A stretch of DNA of 64,000 nt from Methylonatrum kenyense (GCF_023195885.1 NZ_JALPKO010000004.1:210131-274130); one strand, 5' to 3'; positions 28,803 to 39,008 are shown, counted from the stretch's first letter. The notes: generated by a model not told the origin, from the sequence alone. Translations and numbers: made by a program.

Positions 28803-30296
28803 TCAGGCTCCGGCCCGATCTTTCAGGTACTGCACCAGCAGCGGCACCGGGCGACCGGTGGCGCCTTTCTGATCACCGGATTTCCAGGCCGTGCCGGCGA
28901 TATCCAGATGCGCCCATTTGTACTTGCCGGTGAAACGCGCGAGGAACTGGGCGGCGGTGATGGTGCCCGCCGAGCGGCCGCCGATATTCGCCATGTCGGC
29001 AAAGTTGCTCTTCAGCTGCTCGTCGTATTCCTCACCCAGCGGCAGTTGCCAGGCCTCGTCGGCTGCGGCCTTGCCAGCCGCCAGCAGTTTGTTGGCAACA
29101 GCCGTGTTGTTGCTCATTAGGCCGTGCTTGTGATGGCCCAGGGCGATGATGCAGGCACCGGTGAGGGTCGCGATATCCACCACACTGACAGGTTTGAAGC
29201 GTTCGGCGTAGGTCAGCGCATCACACAGGACCAGGCGGCCCTCGGCGTCGGTGTTCAGCACCTCAATGGTCTGCCCGGACATGCTGGTAATGATGTCGCC
29301 GGGTTTGGTGGCGATGCCGTCCGGCATGTTCTCCGCAGACGGTACAATGCCCACCAGGTTGATCGGCAGTTCCAGCTCCGCCACAGCCTGCACGGTGCCG
29401 AACACGCTGGCCGCACCGCACATGTCGAATTTCATCTCGTCCATGGCTGCGCCGGGCTTGAGCGAAATCCCGCCGGTGTCGAAGGTGATGCCCTTGCCGA
29501 CCAGAACATGGGTGTCTGCATTCTTGCCGCCGCCCTTGTACTGCATGACGATCAGTCGGGACTCCTGGCGGCTGCCGTGCCCCACGGAAAGCAGCGAGCC
29601 CATGCCGAGCTTTTCCATTGCCTTTTCATCCAGGGCCTCGACACTCAGCGTCTTGAAACGCTTGCCCAGCTTTTTCGCCTGCTCGGCCAGGTAGACCGGG
29701 GTGCAGATATTGCCGGGCAGGTCGCCCAGCTCGCGCGCCAGATTCATGCCCCGGCCCGTGGCCAGGCCGAACTTGCAGGCATCGCGTGCCGGCGCAACAT
29801 CCGCGGTGCCGGGAACCAGGAAGGTGATCTTCTTCGCATTCGGCAGCGAATTGCCTTTCTTGCTCTTGCAGGTGTCAAAGCGGTACAGCAGCGTTTCCAC
29901 CTGCTGCACGGCGTCGCGGATCGCCCAGTTCCGGTCGCGGCCCTTGGGCGCAGTTTCTCCGAGGGCGCACAGGACATCGCGGGCACCGCTGGCCGACAGT
30001 ACCCGGAACATGGTCTGCAGGGCCTGGCGGTAGGCGCGCTCGGTGAGTTCCTTCTCCTTGCCGAGCCCCAGCAACAGGACGCGTTCGGCGCTCACGCCCG
30101 GGATCCCGTGCAGCAGCAGGCTCTGGCCGGCAGCACCGTCCATGTCACCCTTGCCCAGAATGGCAGTGAGTTGCCCCTGGCTCGCGGCATCGACTTGGCT
30201 GGCGGCCTCGCTGAGGCGGCGCTTGTCGAACACACCGAGTACCAGGCAACCGGTGCGCTGGCCTTCCGGCTTGCCACTCTTGACCAGATACTCCAT
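28803..30296 (-). CDS. pepA: leucyl aminopeptidase PepA
   Basis: A 497-residue M17 aminopeptidase. The C-terminal catalytic domain holds the two-metal site: VGKGITFDTGGISLKP (metal Lys/Asp near 266), the MKFDMCGAA segment, and the signature NTDAEGRLVLCDAL near residue 345. The N-terminal domain (about 1-170) is the regulatory or DNA-binding half in E. coli PepA, which also acts in Xer recombination. First gene of the pepA-holC-orf-valS operon; divergent from lptF across about 218 bp. Confidence 0.95.
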   Translation of the reverse strand: MEYLVKSGKPEGQRTGCLVLGVFDKRRLSEAASQVDAASQGQLTAILGKGDMDGAAGQSLLLHGIPGVSAERVLLLGLGKEKELTERAYRQALQTMFRVLSASGARDVLCALGETAPKGRDRNWAIRDAVQQVETLLYRFDTCKSKKGNSLPNAKKITFLVPGTADVAPARDACKFGLATGRGMNLARELGDLPGNICTPVYLAEQAKKLGKRFKTLSVEALDEKAMEKLGMGSLLSVGHGSRQESRLIVMQYKGGGKNADTHVLVGKGITFDTGGISLKPGAAMDEMKFDMCGAASVFGTVQAVAELELPINLVGIVPSAENMPDGIATKPGDIITSMSGQTIEVLNTDAEGRLVLCDALTYAERFKPVSVVDIATLTGACIIALGHHKHGLMSNNTAVANKLLAAGKAAADEAWQLPLGEEYDEQLKSNFADMANIGGRSAGTITAAQFLARFTGKYKWAHLDIAGTAWKSGDQKGATGRPVPLLVQYLKDRAGA

Positions 30297-30514
30297 GACA
30301 ATCTCCTCGTTGCGTGATGCGTACCGCCCGACGTGGCGGCCGACTGGTATGCTGTGGCCGCGCGGTGGATACCCCGAGGTATTCCGCAGCGGCCGGCGCC
30401 AGGCCGAAGTGTAAAGTATTCCCGCCGCAAGGGGCGAAACAGGCGCCCCTTGCGCCCCGATACTGCAGTGCAGACAGTATTGACCCAGAGCCGATTCAGT
30501 CCGAGGTCCGTGCC

Positions 30515-31615
30515 TTGCCGGAAAGCCTGAAGCTGTCGATCGTCAGCCGTTACCTGATCCGCGAGATTGGCCTGGCCTGGCTCGCGGTCACCGCGGTGCT
30601 GGTGGTCGTGTTGTTCGTCAACCGGCTGGTCCGTTATCTCGGTGAGGCGGCCGCGGGTAACCTGCCTGGCGACATGGTGCTGGTGCTGATGGGCTACAAG
30701 GCGCTGAGTTACACGGCGCTGGTGCTACCCGGCAGCTTCTTCCTCGGCGTCATCCTGGCACTAGGTCGCCTCAACCGGGATAGCGAGATGGCTGCATTGG
30801 GGGCTTGCGGTATCGGGCCGCGGGAGCTCTACAAGGCGCTGATCCTGTTGCTGATTCCGCTGACCCTGCTGGTGTCCTGGCTGGCCTTCGACGTCCAGCC
30901 CTGGGCCGCACGGGAGGGGCGGGTCGCCGAGCAAACGGCCCGTGAAGCGGTGGAGGTGCAGGCGATTCGCCCTGGTCGCTTCCTGCAGTCCTCGCGCGGC
31001 GACGGCATGATCTACATCGAGGGATTCAGCAGCGATGGCGAGGAGATGCGTGACGTTTTCCTTTCCATCGACGGCGAACGTGAGCAGACCCTGATTCGAT
31101 CCGAACGTGGGCGCATCGAGGTGGACGCCGAGAGTGGCGACCAGATCCTGGTGCTGAAGGACGGTTACCGCTACGACGGCATCCCCGGCCAGTCCGACTG
31201 GCGACTCACCAGCTTCGGCCGCCATGGCGCGAGAATCAGTGAAGGCGAACCGCCCGACGTCAGTACCCGGCGTGACGGCATGGCCACCCGCGAACTGATC
31301 GGTGCCAGTGATCCGCGGGAGCATGCCGAGTTGCACTGGCGGCTGGCGATGCCGGTGATGGCGCTGGTGCTCGGCTTCATCGCCATTCCCCTGAGTCGAG
31401 GGTCGCCGCGCGACGGCCGGTATGGCCGCCTGTTGCTGGCTGTGCTGATCTATGCGGTTTATTCCAACGGGCTCACGGTCACGCAGGGCTGGCTCGAGGA
31501 TGGCGCATTGCCGCGCCAGGCCGGGCTCTGGCCTGCTCATCTGCTTGCGGTCGGTGTTGGTCTGGCGATGCTCTGGCACCAGGCGGGTGGTTTCCGCCGA
31601 CGGAGGCGATCGTGA
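30515..31615 (+). CDS. lptF: LPS export ABC transporter permease LptF
   Basis: A 366-residue inner-membrane permease. It begins SLKLSIVSRYLIREIGLAWL; three helices precede and three follow a periplasmic beta-jellyroll region (about residues 130-270), the LptF/G layout. With LptG and the ATPase LptB it extracts LPS and hands it to LptC. The start is not ATG: TTG at 30515 sits 8 nt after GAGG and gives the family N-terminus, whereas the open frame upstream to 30314 has no similarity. lptG overlaps by 4 bp. Confidence 0.93.
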   Translation: MPESLKLSIVSRYLIREIGLAWLAVTAVLVVVLFVNRLVRYLGEAAAGNLPGDMVLVLMGYKALSYTALVLPGSFFLGVILALGRLNRDSEMAALGACGIGPRELYKALILLLIPLTLLVSWLAFDVQPWAAREGRVAEQTAREAVEVQAIRPGRFLQSSRGDGMIYIEGFSSDGEEMRDVFLSIDGEREQTLIRSERGRIEVDAESGDQILVLKDGYRYDGIPGQSDWRLTSFGRHGARISEGEPPDVSTRRDGMATRELIGASDPREHAELHWRLAMPVMALVLGFIAIPLSRGSPRDGRYGRLLLAVLIYAVYSNGLTVTQGWLEDGALPRQAGLWPAHLLAVGVGLAMLWHQAGGFRRRRRS

Positions 31616-32688
31616 GGCTTTGGCCGGGAATCCTTGACCGTTACATCGCCCGGGCGGTGATCGCCGGTTCTCTGGTGGTGCTGGTGATCTTTGTCTCGCT
31701 GGAACTGGTTTTCTCCTTTGTCGAGGAAAGCGCTGACATCAGCGACGATTATTCTGCCTTGCAGGCCCTGGTGTATGTGGCCCTGAGTGCGCCGCAGCGG
31801 GCTTACGAGGCGTTTCCGGTGGCGACCCTGATCGGCAGCCTGATGACCCTTGGCGGCATGGCGGCACGCAGCGAGCTTGTGGTCATGCGGGCTGCAGGTG
31901 TCTCGGTGCTTGGAATCGGGCGCGCAGTTGCCTTGGCCGGTCTGATGCTGGCCCTGCTGGCCGCACTGTTGGGTGAACTGGTGGCGCCGCCGGCGGAACG
32001 CATGGCGAGTGATATTCGTGCCCAGGCCCGCGGCGGTGACGTCGCAATGCTCAGTGACGAGGGCTTCTGGGTAAGGGACGGTCGCCGTTTCGTGCAGGTG
32101 GGGCGGGCCGGCAGCGCCACCGAATTGCAGGATCTCAGCATCTATGAGTTCGATGGCGAGCACCGCCTGAGCAAGGTGACGTCGGCGGCGCAGGCGCGGC
32201 ACCTGGAGGCTGGCGACTGGGCGCTGCGTGATGTGCGTATCGAGTCGTTCAGAGAGCGCGGTGTAGAGAGCCAGCGCGAGGATGAGGCAGTCTGGTCCGG
32301 CGGATTGACCCCGGACATTCTCGACGTGGTGGTGGTGGACCCGACCACGCTGTCGGTGCGCGATCTACTGACCTACATCGCCTACCTGGATGCCAATGAG
32401 CTGGAGAGCGAACAGTATCGGCTGGCGTTCTGGCTCAAGCTGGTGACGCCGATCGCCACGCTGACCATGCTCCTGCTGACAATCCCGCTGGTGTTCGGCT
32501 CATTGCGTTCGGTGGGTGCCGGACAGCGGATTTTCGTCGGCATCATGCTGGGCATTGCCTTCTACCTGGCGAATCGCTTGCTGAACCATATCGGGCTGGT
32601 CTACGGTCTGCCGCCGTCGCTCAGCGCCCTGCTGCCGACCCTGCTGTTTCTCGTTGTCGCCCTGGTGGCGACGGCACGGGTTCGCTGA
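31612..32688 (+). CDS. lptG: LPS export ABC transporter permease LptG
   Basis: A 358-residue partner of LptF with the same six-helix plus jellyroll plan (PGILDRYIARAVIAGSL at the start; IGRAVALAGLML in helix 3; the C-terminal helices contain RIFVGIMLGIAFYLANRLLNH). The start is GTG at 31612, overlapping the lptF stop (GTGA). Typical lptFG operon; lptB and lptC are not in this window. Convergent with the RDD gene 17 bp downstream. Confidence 0.94.
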   Translation: MRLWPGILDRYIARAVIAGSLVVLVIFVSLELVFSFVEESADISDDYSALQALVYVALSAPQRAYEAFPVATLIGSLMTLGGMAARSELVVMRAAGVSVLGIGRAVALAGLMLALLAALLGELVAPPAERMASDIRAQARGGDVAMLSDEGFWVRDGRRFVQVGRAGSATELQDLSIYEFDGEHRLSKVTSAAQARHLEAGDWALRDVRIESFRERGVESQREDEAVWSGGLTPDILDVVVVDPTTLSVRDLLTYIAYLDANELESEQYRLAFWLKLVTPIATLTMLLLTIPLVFGSLRSVGAGQRIFVGIMLGIAFYLANRLLNHIGLVYGLPPSLSALLPTLLFLVVALVATARVR

Positions 32689-32705
32689 GCTGGCAACTGC
32701 AGGCC

Positions 32706-33149
32706 TCAGCGGGCCGGTATCAGGACCACTTCGGTGCTGCTCAGCCGGTCATGCAGGGCCAGCCGGTCGCGGTCGAACAGCAGCCAGAACAGACCGATGC
32801 CGCCGAGCAGCACGGCGGGAATTGCAAACAGGAAGCGGCGCAGTGCATCCGTCAGCGTCAGGCCGGTACCATCCGGCCGCTGCACGCGGAGCCGCCAGGC
32901 CTTCATCCCCAGGGTCTGACCACCGCGGACCCAGAACAGGGCGAAGAAGCCGAAGCTCAGGCCGGCGAGATACAGCTGAAACAGGGGACGCCAAACACCC
33001 TCGATGGCTTCGCCGCCGGTTAACGGTAACAATACCGCCGTCCCGATCATCCAGACCGAGGCCAGCAGCAGCGTGTCGTAGATCAGGGCACCGAGACGGC
33101 GCAACAGGCCACCGCGGGGAAAACCGGTTACCGGGGCTGTATCAGGCAT
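32706..33149 (-). CDS. RDD family membrane protein
   Basis: A 147-residue inner-membrane protein. The family's namesake pattern is RRLGALIYDTLLL near residue 17 (Arg then Asp in helix 1). TLGMKAWRLRV is the conserved cytoplasmic loop, and DRLSSTEVV is at the C-terminus. Three to four helices. RDD proteins are proposed ion or small-molecule transporters, but substrates are mostly unknown. It lies downstream of and convergent with lptG, a common position. Confidence 0.85.
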   Translation of the reverse strand: MPDTAPVTGFPRGGLLRRLGALIYDTLLLASVWMIGTAVLLPLTGGEAIEGVWRPLFQLYLAGLSFGFFALFWVRGGQTLGMKAWRLRVQRPDGTGLTLTDALRRFLFAIPAVLLGGIGLFWLLFDRDRLALHDRLSSTEVVLIPAR

Positions 33150-33308
33150 GGTATTTCAAGGTTCTGGCAGGAGAGCAGTTTGATTTCACAGGGAAGCGCG
33201 CGCCGGTTGTCCGCAAGGGGCCTGAAAAGCCTGACCCACCTGGTCTGCAGGGCCTTCAGGCGAATGGTATTATACGGTCAGTCAAAGACCTCTCAAGCAT
33301 GGATCCCC

Positions 33309-34640
33309 GTGACGCAAGAACAGCTTCCAACGCCGCTGCCGAAGGCTCGCGTCATCCCCCGGTCGGATCATCCAGTTTCCCGTGCCAGCATCAGTGACAA
33401 CGCCCTGAAGGTTCTCTACCGGCTGAAGAACGCGGGCTACCAGGCGTATCTGGTCGGCGGCGGTGTGCGCGACCTCTATCTGGGGCGGGAGCCGAAGGAT
33501 TTCGATGTTGCCACCGATGCGCACCCGGAGGATGTCCGCGAGTTGTTCCGCAACTGTCGCCTGATCGGCCGTCGCTTTCGCCTGGCGCATGTGCATTTTG
33601 GCCGCGAGATTATCGAGGTCGCGACGTTCCGGGCTCTGCACGACGGCAACGGCGACGATGTCGATGGTGACGTCAAGATCGAGGACGGCCGCGTGCTGCG
33701 GGACAATGTCTACGGCACCGTCGAAGAAGACGCCATGCGGCGGGATTTCACGATCAATTCGCTCTACTACAACATCGCCGACTTCTCGATTGTGGATTTT
33801 GCCGATGGCATGCCGGACCTGGACGCCGGCGTGCTGCGGCTGATCGGCGACCCGGAGGCGCGTTATCGCGAGGACGCGGTGCGCATGCTGCGCGCGGTGC
33901 GTTTCGCCGCCAAGCTGGGCTTTCGCCTTGACGAGGCTACCGCCGCGCCGATCCCGGAAATGGCCGGCATGCTCGAACATATTCCGCAGGCGCGCTTGTT
34001 CGAGGAGGTGTTGAAGCTGTTGATGGGCGGGCATGGTGTCGCGACCTACCAGTTGCTCCGCCGCTATCAGTTGCTCGGGTACCTGTTCCCCGAGACCGAG
34101 GCCGCGTTGACCTCGGAGGCCTCAATGGTTCCCATCTGGGAACGCTTCGTGATGCGTGCAATTGAGAATACCGACCAGCGTATTGCCGAGGACAAGCCGG
34201 TGACGCCGGCCTTCCTGTTTGCAGCGCTGTTGTGGCCCGCCATCATGCGGCGGATGGATCGTGGTGACGATGTCACAGAGCCGCTGGCCGCCGACGAGCT
34301 GCAGGAGGCCTCCAGCGATGCCCTGGTGCAGCAGTTGCAACGCGTCTCGCTGCCCAAGCGGTTCAGTATCCCGATGCGGGAAATGCTGTTGTTGCAGGCG
34401 CGCCTGGAGCGCCCCAGGGGCAAGCGTGCAATGCGGCTGTTGTCGCATCCCCGGTTTCGCGCTGCCTACGACTTCCTGTTGCTGCGTGCCGAGGCCGGCG
34501 AGGTCGAGACTGGGCTTGCCCAGATCTGGACGGATCGCCAAACCTCGGCCGGCGGTCCGGTTGCCGAAGGCAAGCTGGAAGAGCCGCCGGTCAGGCGCCG
34601 CCGGCGTCGGCGGCGGCCGCGCACCAGGCCCCAGGCATGA
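33309..34640 (+). CDS. pcnB: poly(A) polymerase I
   Basis: A 443-residue nucleotidyltransferase-fold enzyme that adds poly(A) tails to RNA 3' ends and promotes decay. The signature LVGGGVRDLYLGREPKDFDVATDAHP carries the catalytic Asp pair, followed by RRFRLAHV and DAMRRDFTINSLYYN; this order separates it from CCA-adding enzymes. The C-terminus is a strikingly basic tail with eight consecutive Arg, likely RNA-binding. The start is uncertain: GTG 33309 gives a family-like N-terminus, while an ATG at 33264 lies in AT-rich, promoter-like DNA. It overlaps folK by 4 bp. Confidence 0.9.
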   Translation: MTQEQLPTPLPKARVIPRSDHPVSRASISDNALKVLYRLKNAGYQAYLVGGGVRDLYLGREPKDFDVATDAHPEDVRELFRNCRLIGRRFRLAHVHFGREIIEVATFRALHDGNGDDVDGDVKIEDGRVLRDNVYGTVEEDAMRRDFTINSLYYNIADFSIVDFADGMPDLDAGVLRLIGDPEARYREDAVRMLRAVRFAAKLGFRLDEATAAPIPEMAGMLEHIPQARLFEEVLKLLMGGHGVATYQLLRRYQLLGYLFPETEAALTSEASMVPIWERFVMRAIENTDQRIAEDKPVTPAFLFAALLWPAIMRRMDRGDDVTEPLAADELQEASSDALVQQLQRVSLPKRFSIPMREMLLLQARLERPRGKRAMRLLSHPRFRAAYDFLLLRAEAGEVETGLAQIWTDRQTSAGGPVAEGKLEEPPVRRRRRRRRPRTRPQA

Positions 34641-35146
34641 GCGATCGGCTGGTGGCCTTTATCGGCCTGGGCAGCAATCTGGATGATCCTCACCGGCAGT
34701 TGTCACGCGCCCGTCTGTCGCTGGCCAGCCTGCCGGGCAGCCGCCTGCGTGACAGCTCACCGATTTATCGCAGCGCGCCCATGGGGCCGCGCGACCAGCC
34801 CGACTACCTGAACGCCGTTGTTGTCCTGGAGACGGTGCTGGGGCCACATGAGCTGCTGCGTGAATTGCAGTCCATTGAACAGCAGCACGGGCGGGTACGG
34901 CGGCGGCACTGGGGTGAGCGCACCCTTGATCTGGATATTCTGTTGTATGGTTCGGAGCAGATCGGCGATCCGGTGCTGACAGTGCCGCACCCCGGGATCG
35001 GGCAGCGGGAGTTCGTGCTTTACCCATTGGCGGATCTGGCGCCGGATCTCGACATTCCCGGCCTGGGCGCCGTTCAATCATTGCGGGACCGGGTCGAGGC
35101 CCAGGGGCTGCAGCGAACGGACCTGGTTTGGCTGGACGCAGGATGA
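34637..35146 (+). CDS. folK: hydroxymethyldihydropterin pyrophosphokinase
   Basis: A 169-residue HPPK, which transfers pyrophosphate from ATP to 6-hydroxymethyl-dihydropterin in folate synthesis. IGLGSNLDDP at the start and the signature RRHWGERTLDLDILLYG (Mg-binding Asp pair) near residue 90 are complete. The ATG overlaps the pcnB stop (ATGA), and the dNK start overlaps its own stop, so pcnB-folK-dNK is one coupled unit. Confidence 0.95.
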   Translation: MSDRLVAFIGLGSNLDDPHRQLSRARLSLASLPGSRLRDSSPIYRSAPMGPRDQPDYLNAVVVLETVLGPHELLRELQSIEQQHGRVRRRHWGERTLDLDILLYGSEQIGDPVLTVPHPGIGQREFVLYPLADLAPDLDIPGLGAVQSLRDRVEAQGLQRTDLVWLDAG

Positions 35147-35808
35147 CAGGAATGGAAGACCGCAACCTGGCTGCATCGTACATCGTCGTTGAAGGCCCGA
35201 TCGGCGTCGGCAAGACCAGCCTCGCGCGCCGCCTGGCCGAGAGCTTCGCCAGCGACCTGCTGCTGGAGGGTGCTGACGAGAATCCGTTTCTCGAACGCTA
35301 TTACCAGAATCCGCGCGATGCCGCGTTTGCCACCCAGATGTATTTCCTGATGCAGCGTGCCGAGCAACTGGGCCGCTTGCGTCAAAGCGACCTGTTCTCG
35401 GCCACGCGCGTCGCGGATTTCCTGTTCGAAAAGGATCGCTTGTTCGCCCAGTTGACGCTGCGGTCGGAGGAATACCACCTGTATCGCAAGGTCCATGACG
35501 CCCTGGCCGTGGACCTGGTGACGCCGGACCTGGTGATCTACCTTCAGGCCCCGGTGGAAGTGCTGCTGGAGCGCATCCGGCACCGCGGTATCAGCTATGA
35601 GCAACGCATCAGCGTGGACTATCTGTCTCGCCTGTGTGATGCCTACGTTGAATTTTTCTATCATTACGAGCAGGCGCCGCTGCTGATCGTCAACGCCGCC
35701 GAGATCGATCTGGTGGGCAATGATGCCGATTACCGGCAGTTGCTGGAGCGGGTGCTGGATCTGCAGCCCGGGCGCCACTTCTTCAATCCGTCACCGATTG
35801 CGTTGTGA
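35143..35808 (+). CDS. deoxynucleoside kinase (dNK/dGK family)
   Basis: A 221-residue P-loop kinase. EGPIGVGKTSLARRLAE is the Walker A; then NPFLERYYQNPRDAAFATQMYFL and the catalytic DRLFAQ (ERS/DR-type) segment, and the LID region ERIRHRGISYEQRI. This family phosphorylates deoxynucleosides; the exact base preference cannot be read. ATG 35143 is coupled to the folK stop; ATG 35152, 9 nt after an AGG, is an alternative. The gene sits between folK and panB as in many gammaproteobacteria. Confidence 0.85.
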   Translation: MTGMEDRNLAASYIVVEGPIGVGKTSLARRLAESFASDLLLEGADENPFLERYYQNPRDAAFATQMYFLMQRAEQLGRLRQSDLFSATRVADFLFEKDRLFAQLTLRSEEYHLYRKVHDALAVDLVTPDLVIYLQAPVEVLLERIRHRGISYEQRISVDYLSRLCDAYVEFFYHYEQAPLLIVNAAEIDLVGNDADYRQLLERVLDLQPGRHFFNPSPIAL

Positions 35809-36008
35809 TGAGACGCTGAAATCCGGATCTCCCGACAGGATCTGTAACCGCCCCGAGGAACCGGAAACGCTTTCGGCCTCTGGCACGGCCTTGAGTCGGC
35901 GTTTCCCGCGGCACCCGGACATCGCTTGAAAAACCCTATAACCGCATCCACTATGCGCTTCCGCCGGCCGAGCCCCGGCCTGGTCCAGGGTCTGACACGG
36001 AGTCCCGC

Positions 36009-36824
36009 ATGACACAGTCGTCGCCCCGTCGCCCACTCACCGTTGCCTCGCTTGCTGCGATGAAGCAGCGAGCGGAACCCATCGTGGCGCTGACCGCCTA
36101 CGATTTCAGTTTCGCGCGCGCTTTGGATGAGGCAGGCGTGGACCTGGTTCTGGTCGGTGATTCCCTGGGCATGGTGGTGCAAGGGCACGACACGACTCTG
36201 CCGGTGACCATGGACGAGATGATCTACCATTCCCGGTGCACCGCGGCGGGACTGGAGCGTGCCGTGTTGATGGTGGACATGCCGTTCATGAGCCATATCA
36301 GTCCGGACGAGGCGCTGCGCAATGCCGGCCGGCTGATGAAGGAGGGCGGCGCGCAGATGGTCAAGCTCGAGGGTGGCCAGGAACAGGCGGAGGTCGTGCG
36401 TCGGCTTGCGGAGAACGGCATACCCGTGTGCGCCCATCTCGGTCTGCGGCCACAGTCGGTGCACAAGCTTGGCGGCTATCGGGTGCAGGGGCGCGAGGCC
36501 GGAACGGCGGAACGCATGTGCCAGGATGCCCTGGCGCTGCAGCAGGCAGGGGCCGACCTGCTGCTGCTCGAATGCGTGCCGGTGGAACTTGCCGGCCGCA
36601 TTCGCCGCGAAATCCGCTTGCCGGTGATCGGCATTGGCGCCGGTCCGGATATCGATGGCCAGATTCTTGTACTGCACGACATGCTTGGTTTGACACCCGG
36701 CCGGGCACCGCGATTCGTGCGTAATTTCATGCTGGATGCCAGTAGTATTCAGGAGGCTCTTGCGCGCTATGCCGATGCCGTTCGCAACGCCGAGTTCCCG
36801 GCAGCCGAGCACTGCTTCCAGTAA
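36009..36824 (+). CDS. panB: 3-methyl-2-oxobutanoate hydroxymethyltransferase
   Basis: A 271-residue TIM-barrel enzyme, the first committed step of pantothenate synthesis (ketoisovalerate plus methylene-THF to ketopantoate). [23 protein letters not shown] (metal Asp and substrate loop) near residue 50, [19 protein letters not shown] and [20 protein letters not shown] are all present. It follows dNK by 200 bp, where TTGAAA at 35926 may belong to a promoter, and runs directly into panC. Confidence 0.96.
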   Translation: MTQSSPRRPLTVASLAAMKQRAEPIVALTAYDFSFARALDEAGVDLVLVGDSLGMVVQGHDTTLPVTMDEMIYHSRCTAAGLERAVLMVDMPFMSHISPDEALRNAGRLMKEGGAQMVKLEGGQEQAEVVRRLAENGIPVCAHLGLRPQSVHKLGGYRVQGREAGTAERMCQDALALQQAGADLLLLECVPVELAGRIRREIRLPVIGIGAGPDIDGQILVLHDMLGLTPGRAPRFVRNFMLDASSIQEALARYADAVRNAEFPAAEHCFQ

Positions 36825-36831
36825 GCCGCTG

Positions 36832-37683
36832 GTGCTGCGTGATGCGGACTCGCTGCGCGCGGCATTGCGTCGCCTGCGTCGCGGTGGCGCTCGCCTTGCC
36901 CTGGTGCCGACCATGGGCAACCTTCATGCCGGGCACCTGGAGCTGGTCCGGCTGGCCGCACAATGTGCCGACGAAGTCGTGGTCAGCATTTTCGTCAATC
37001 CGCTGCAGTTCGGGCCGGGCGAGGATTTCGACCGCTATCCGCGCACGCTGGACGCCGACCTGGAAGCGCTGGCGGGTCTGGGTCGGCCCCTGCAGGTTTT
37101 CGCGCCGGGTACCGCCGTGCTGTATCCGGATGGTCCGGAGCTGGCCTCACAGGTCCAGGTCGGCGGGCTGTCGGATATTCTCTGCGGCGCCAGCCGGCCC
37201 GGGCATTTCACCGGCGTTGCCACCGTGGTCCTGAAGCTGCTGAATCTGGTGCAGCCCGAGGTGGCCGTGTTCGGGCGCAAGGATTACCAGCAGTTGCAGG
37301 TGATCCGGCGCATGGTCCGTGACCTGGATGTGCCGGTCGCGATCGAGGCCGGCGCGACCGTGCGTGAGGCAGACGGATTGGCCTTGAGTTCGCGCAATCG
37401 CTACCTGAATCAGGCCGAGCGGCGACAAGCACCCCGCCTTTACCGGGTGCTCGGCGAGCTGGCAGCTGCGATGAAAGCCGGAGAAGGCGATCTGGCGGCG
37501 CTGGAACAGCGTGGTCGCGAGACCTTGATTGCTGCCGGAATGCGCCCGGATTACGTCAGCATCCGTTGCCAGCGGGATCTGCGGGTGCCGGGGGCCGAAG
37601 ACCGGGATCTGGTCGTGCTTGCCGCGGCCCGGCTGGGCGAAACCCGCCTGATCGACAATCTCGAGTTCCAGCGGCCACGCTGA
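36832..37683 (+). CDS. panC: pantothenate synthetase
   Basis: A 283-residue enzyme joining pantoate and beta-alanine with ATP. The HIGH-like [10 protein letters not shown] follows ALVPTMG near residue 25; [27 protein letters not shown] and [10 protein letters not shown] complete the family set. The start is chosen as GTG 36832, 7 bp after the panB stop, because this gives exactly the usual 283-residue length; in-frame ATGs at 36769 and 36775 overlap panB by about 50 bp and are the alternative. Confidence 0.94.
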   Translation: MLRDADSLRAALRRLRRGGARLALVPTMGNLHAGHLELVRLAAQCADEVVVSIFVNPLQFGPGEDFDRYPRTLDADLEALAGLGRPLQVFAPGTAVLYPDGPELASQVQVGGLSDILCGASRPGHFTGVATVVLKLLNLVQPEVAVFGRKDYQQLQVIRRMVRDLDVPVAIEAGATVREADGLALSSRNRYLNQAERRQAPRLYRVLGELAAAMKAGEGDLAALEQRGRETLIAAGMRPDYVSIRCQRDLRVPGAEDRDLVVLAAARLGETRLIDNLEFQRPR

Positions 37684-37763
37684 ACGAGGGTCCCTGCGCT
37701 GTTGCTTCCCAACGACGGCAGGGCATACCATGCCGCACTGCAGAAAAGATCGAGGATAGTCCC

Positions 37764-38144
37764 ATGCAGTTGACCATGCTCAAAGGTAAGCTCCATCAGG
37801 CCTGTGTGACCCAGACAGAACTGGATTACGAGGGTTCCTGTGCGATTGATGCCGAGCTGATGGATACCGCCGGACTGCTGGAGTATGAACAGATCCAAGT
37901 CTACAATCTGACCAACGGCGAGCGTTTCACGACCTATGCGATCCGTGGCGAAACAGGCTCCCGCATGATCTCGATGAACGGTGCCGCGGCCCATAAGGCC
38001 AGTGCCGGCGACCGGGTCATCATTTGCGCCTACGCTCAGGTGGACGAAACCGAACTGGCCGATTTCCGGCCGCGTCTGGTGTATTGCGATGGCGATAACC
38101 GGATCACCGGTACCCGTAGCGAGATCCCGCTGCAGGTTGCCTGA
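37764..38144 (+). CDS. panD: aspartate 1-decarboxylase
   Basis: A 126-residue pyruvoyl enzyme supplying beta-alanine for PanC. The self-cleavage site Gly24-Ser25 (YEGSCAID) is at the canonical position, with Thr57 region [11 protein letters not shown] and [12 protein letters not shown] downstream. Length equals the E. coli protein. GAGGATAGTCCC precedes the ATG. Third pan gene, 80 bp after panC. No maturation factor gene is seen nearby. Confidence 0.97.
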   Translation: MQLTMLKGKLHQACVTQTELDYEGSCAIDAELMDTAGLLEYEQIQVYNLTNGERFTTYAIRGETGSRMISMNGAAAHKASAGDRVIICAYAQVDETELADFRPRLVYCDGDNRITGTRSEIPLQVA

Positions 38145-38156
38145 AACCCTCCCGCT

Positions 38157-39008
38157 TCAATCCGATGGTGTTGCCGCCGCTCGGCCGCCGCGCCGGGCGG
38201 CAATCAGTTCCCGTACCAGCGGTTTCATGAAATAGCTCTGTTCGGGTTGCAGGTCGGCGCTGATCCCGTGCCGCGCCAGGGCATCGGTGACCACCGGCCC
38301 GATCGAGGCCAGCAGCACGCGGGACAATGCCTGGCGCAGTTCCCCGACTCGGCCCGCATGCTCCGCCACCGTGAACAGGCGGCTGACCTGCGATTTGCTG
38401 GTGAAGGCGATGCAGTCCACCTCGCCGTCGCGCAGCCGATCCAGCAGGGTCAACACCGCCGGATCGTCCAGATCGTCCGTGTAGATGTAAGGTGACACCG
38501 GGTCCGCCTCGGCGCCGGCGTCCAGCAGCGCCTGCATCAGGGCGGGATTCGGCTCCTGACCGTACAATTGCACGGCAACCCGCGCTCCATCGAGTTCCAG
38601 TGTCTGCAGAGAGCGAATCACGCCGGCCGTGGTCGGTGATTCAGCCAGCAGATGGGGTTTCAGGTCCAGGGGCCGGAGGGCCCGGCCGGGTTTCGGCCCG
38701 CGCGTCAGCGTTGGCGTAGTGGCCAGTGCCTCATGAAAGGCGTCCAGCAAGCCGGCCCGCTCGGCGAAGCCGTTCAACCGTCTGAGCCCCTCGCCGGTGA
38801 GCAGAATCAGCCAGTCCGGGCGTTGCTGGATGAAACGCTGCAACCAGGCCTCGACCGCAGCCCTGTCCGGTGTGTCGCGAATCGTCACCAACGGGCACCG
38901 CAGTGTCTCTGCGCCCCGGCACCTGAGCATGTCCGCAAACAGGTCCAGCTCACGGCTTTCGGCCAGTGCCACACGGAGGCCGGTCAAGGGTGCATCTGCT
39001 TGCGTCAT
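38157..39008 (-). CDS. uroporphyrinogen-III synthase-like protein
   Basis: A 283-residue protein resembling HemD: an N-terminal half starting LRVALAESRELDLFADMLRCRG and a second half with ARVAVQLYGQEPNPALMQALLDAGA, VDCIAFTSKSQVSRLF and ASIGPVVTDALARHG. These are the two-lobe landmarks of the enzyme that closes hydroxymethylbilane with D-ring inversion. Sequence is divergent and there is no hemC or hemX beside it, so it may be a paralogue with another tetrapyrrole role. It overlaps the queG stop by 4 bp; QueG uses cobalamin, a suggestive but unproven link. Confidence 0.78.
   Translation of the reverse strand: MTQADAPLTGLRVALAESRELDLFADMLRCRGAETLRCPLVTIRDTPDRAAVEAWLQRFIQQRPDWLILLTGEGLRRLNGFAERAGLLDAFHEALATTPTLTRGPKPGRALRPLDLKPHLLAESPTTAGVIRSLQTLELDGARVAVQLYGQEPNPALMQALLDAGAEADPVSPYIYTDDLDDPAVLTLLDRLRDGEVDCIAFTSKSQVSRLFTVAEHAGRVGELRQALSRVLLASIGPVVTDALARHGISADLQPEQSYFMKPLVRELIAARRGGRAAATPSD

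Noticed and set aside
33180..33308. N-terminal extension of pcnB from the ATG at 33180
   Set aside because: The added residues have no family similarity and the DNA contains a promoter-like AT-rich patch (GGTATTATACGG).
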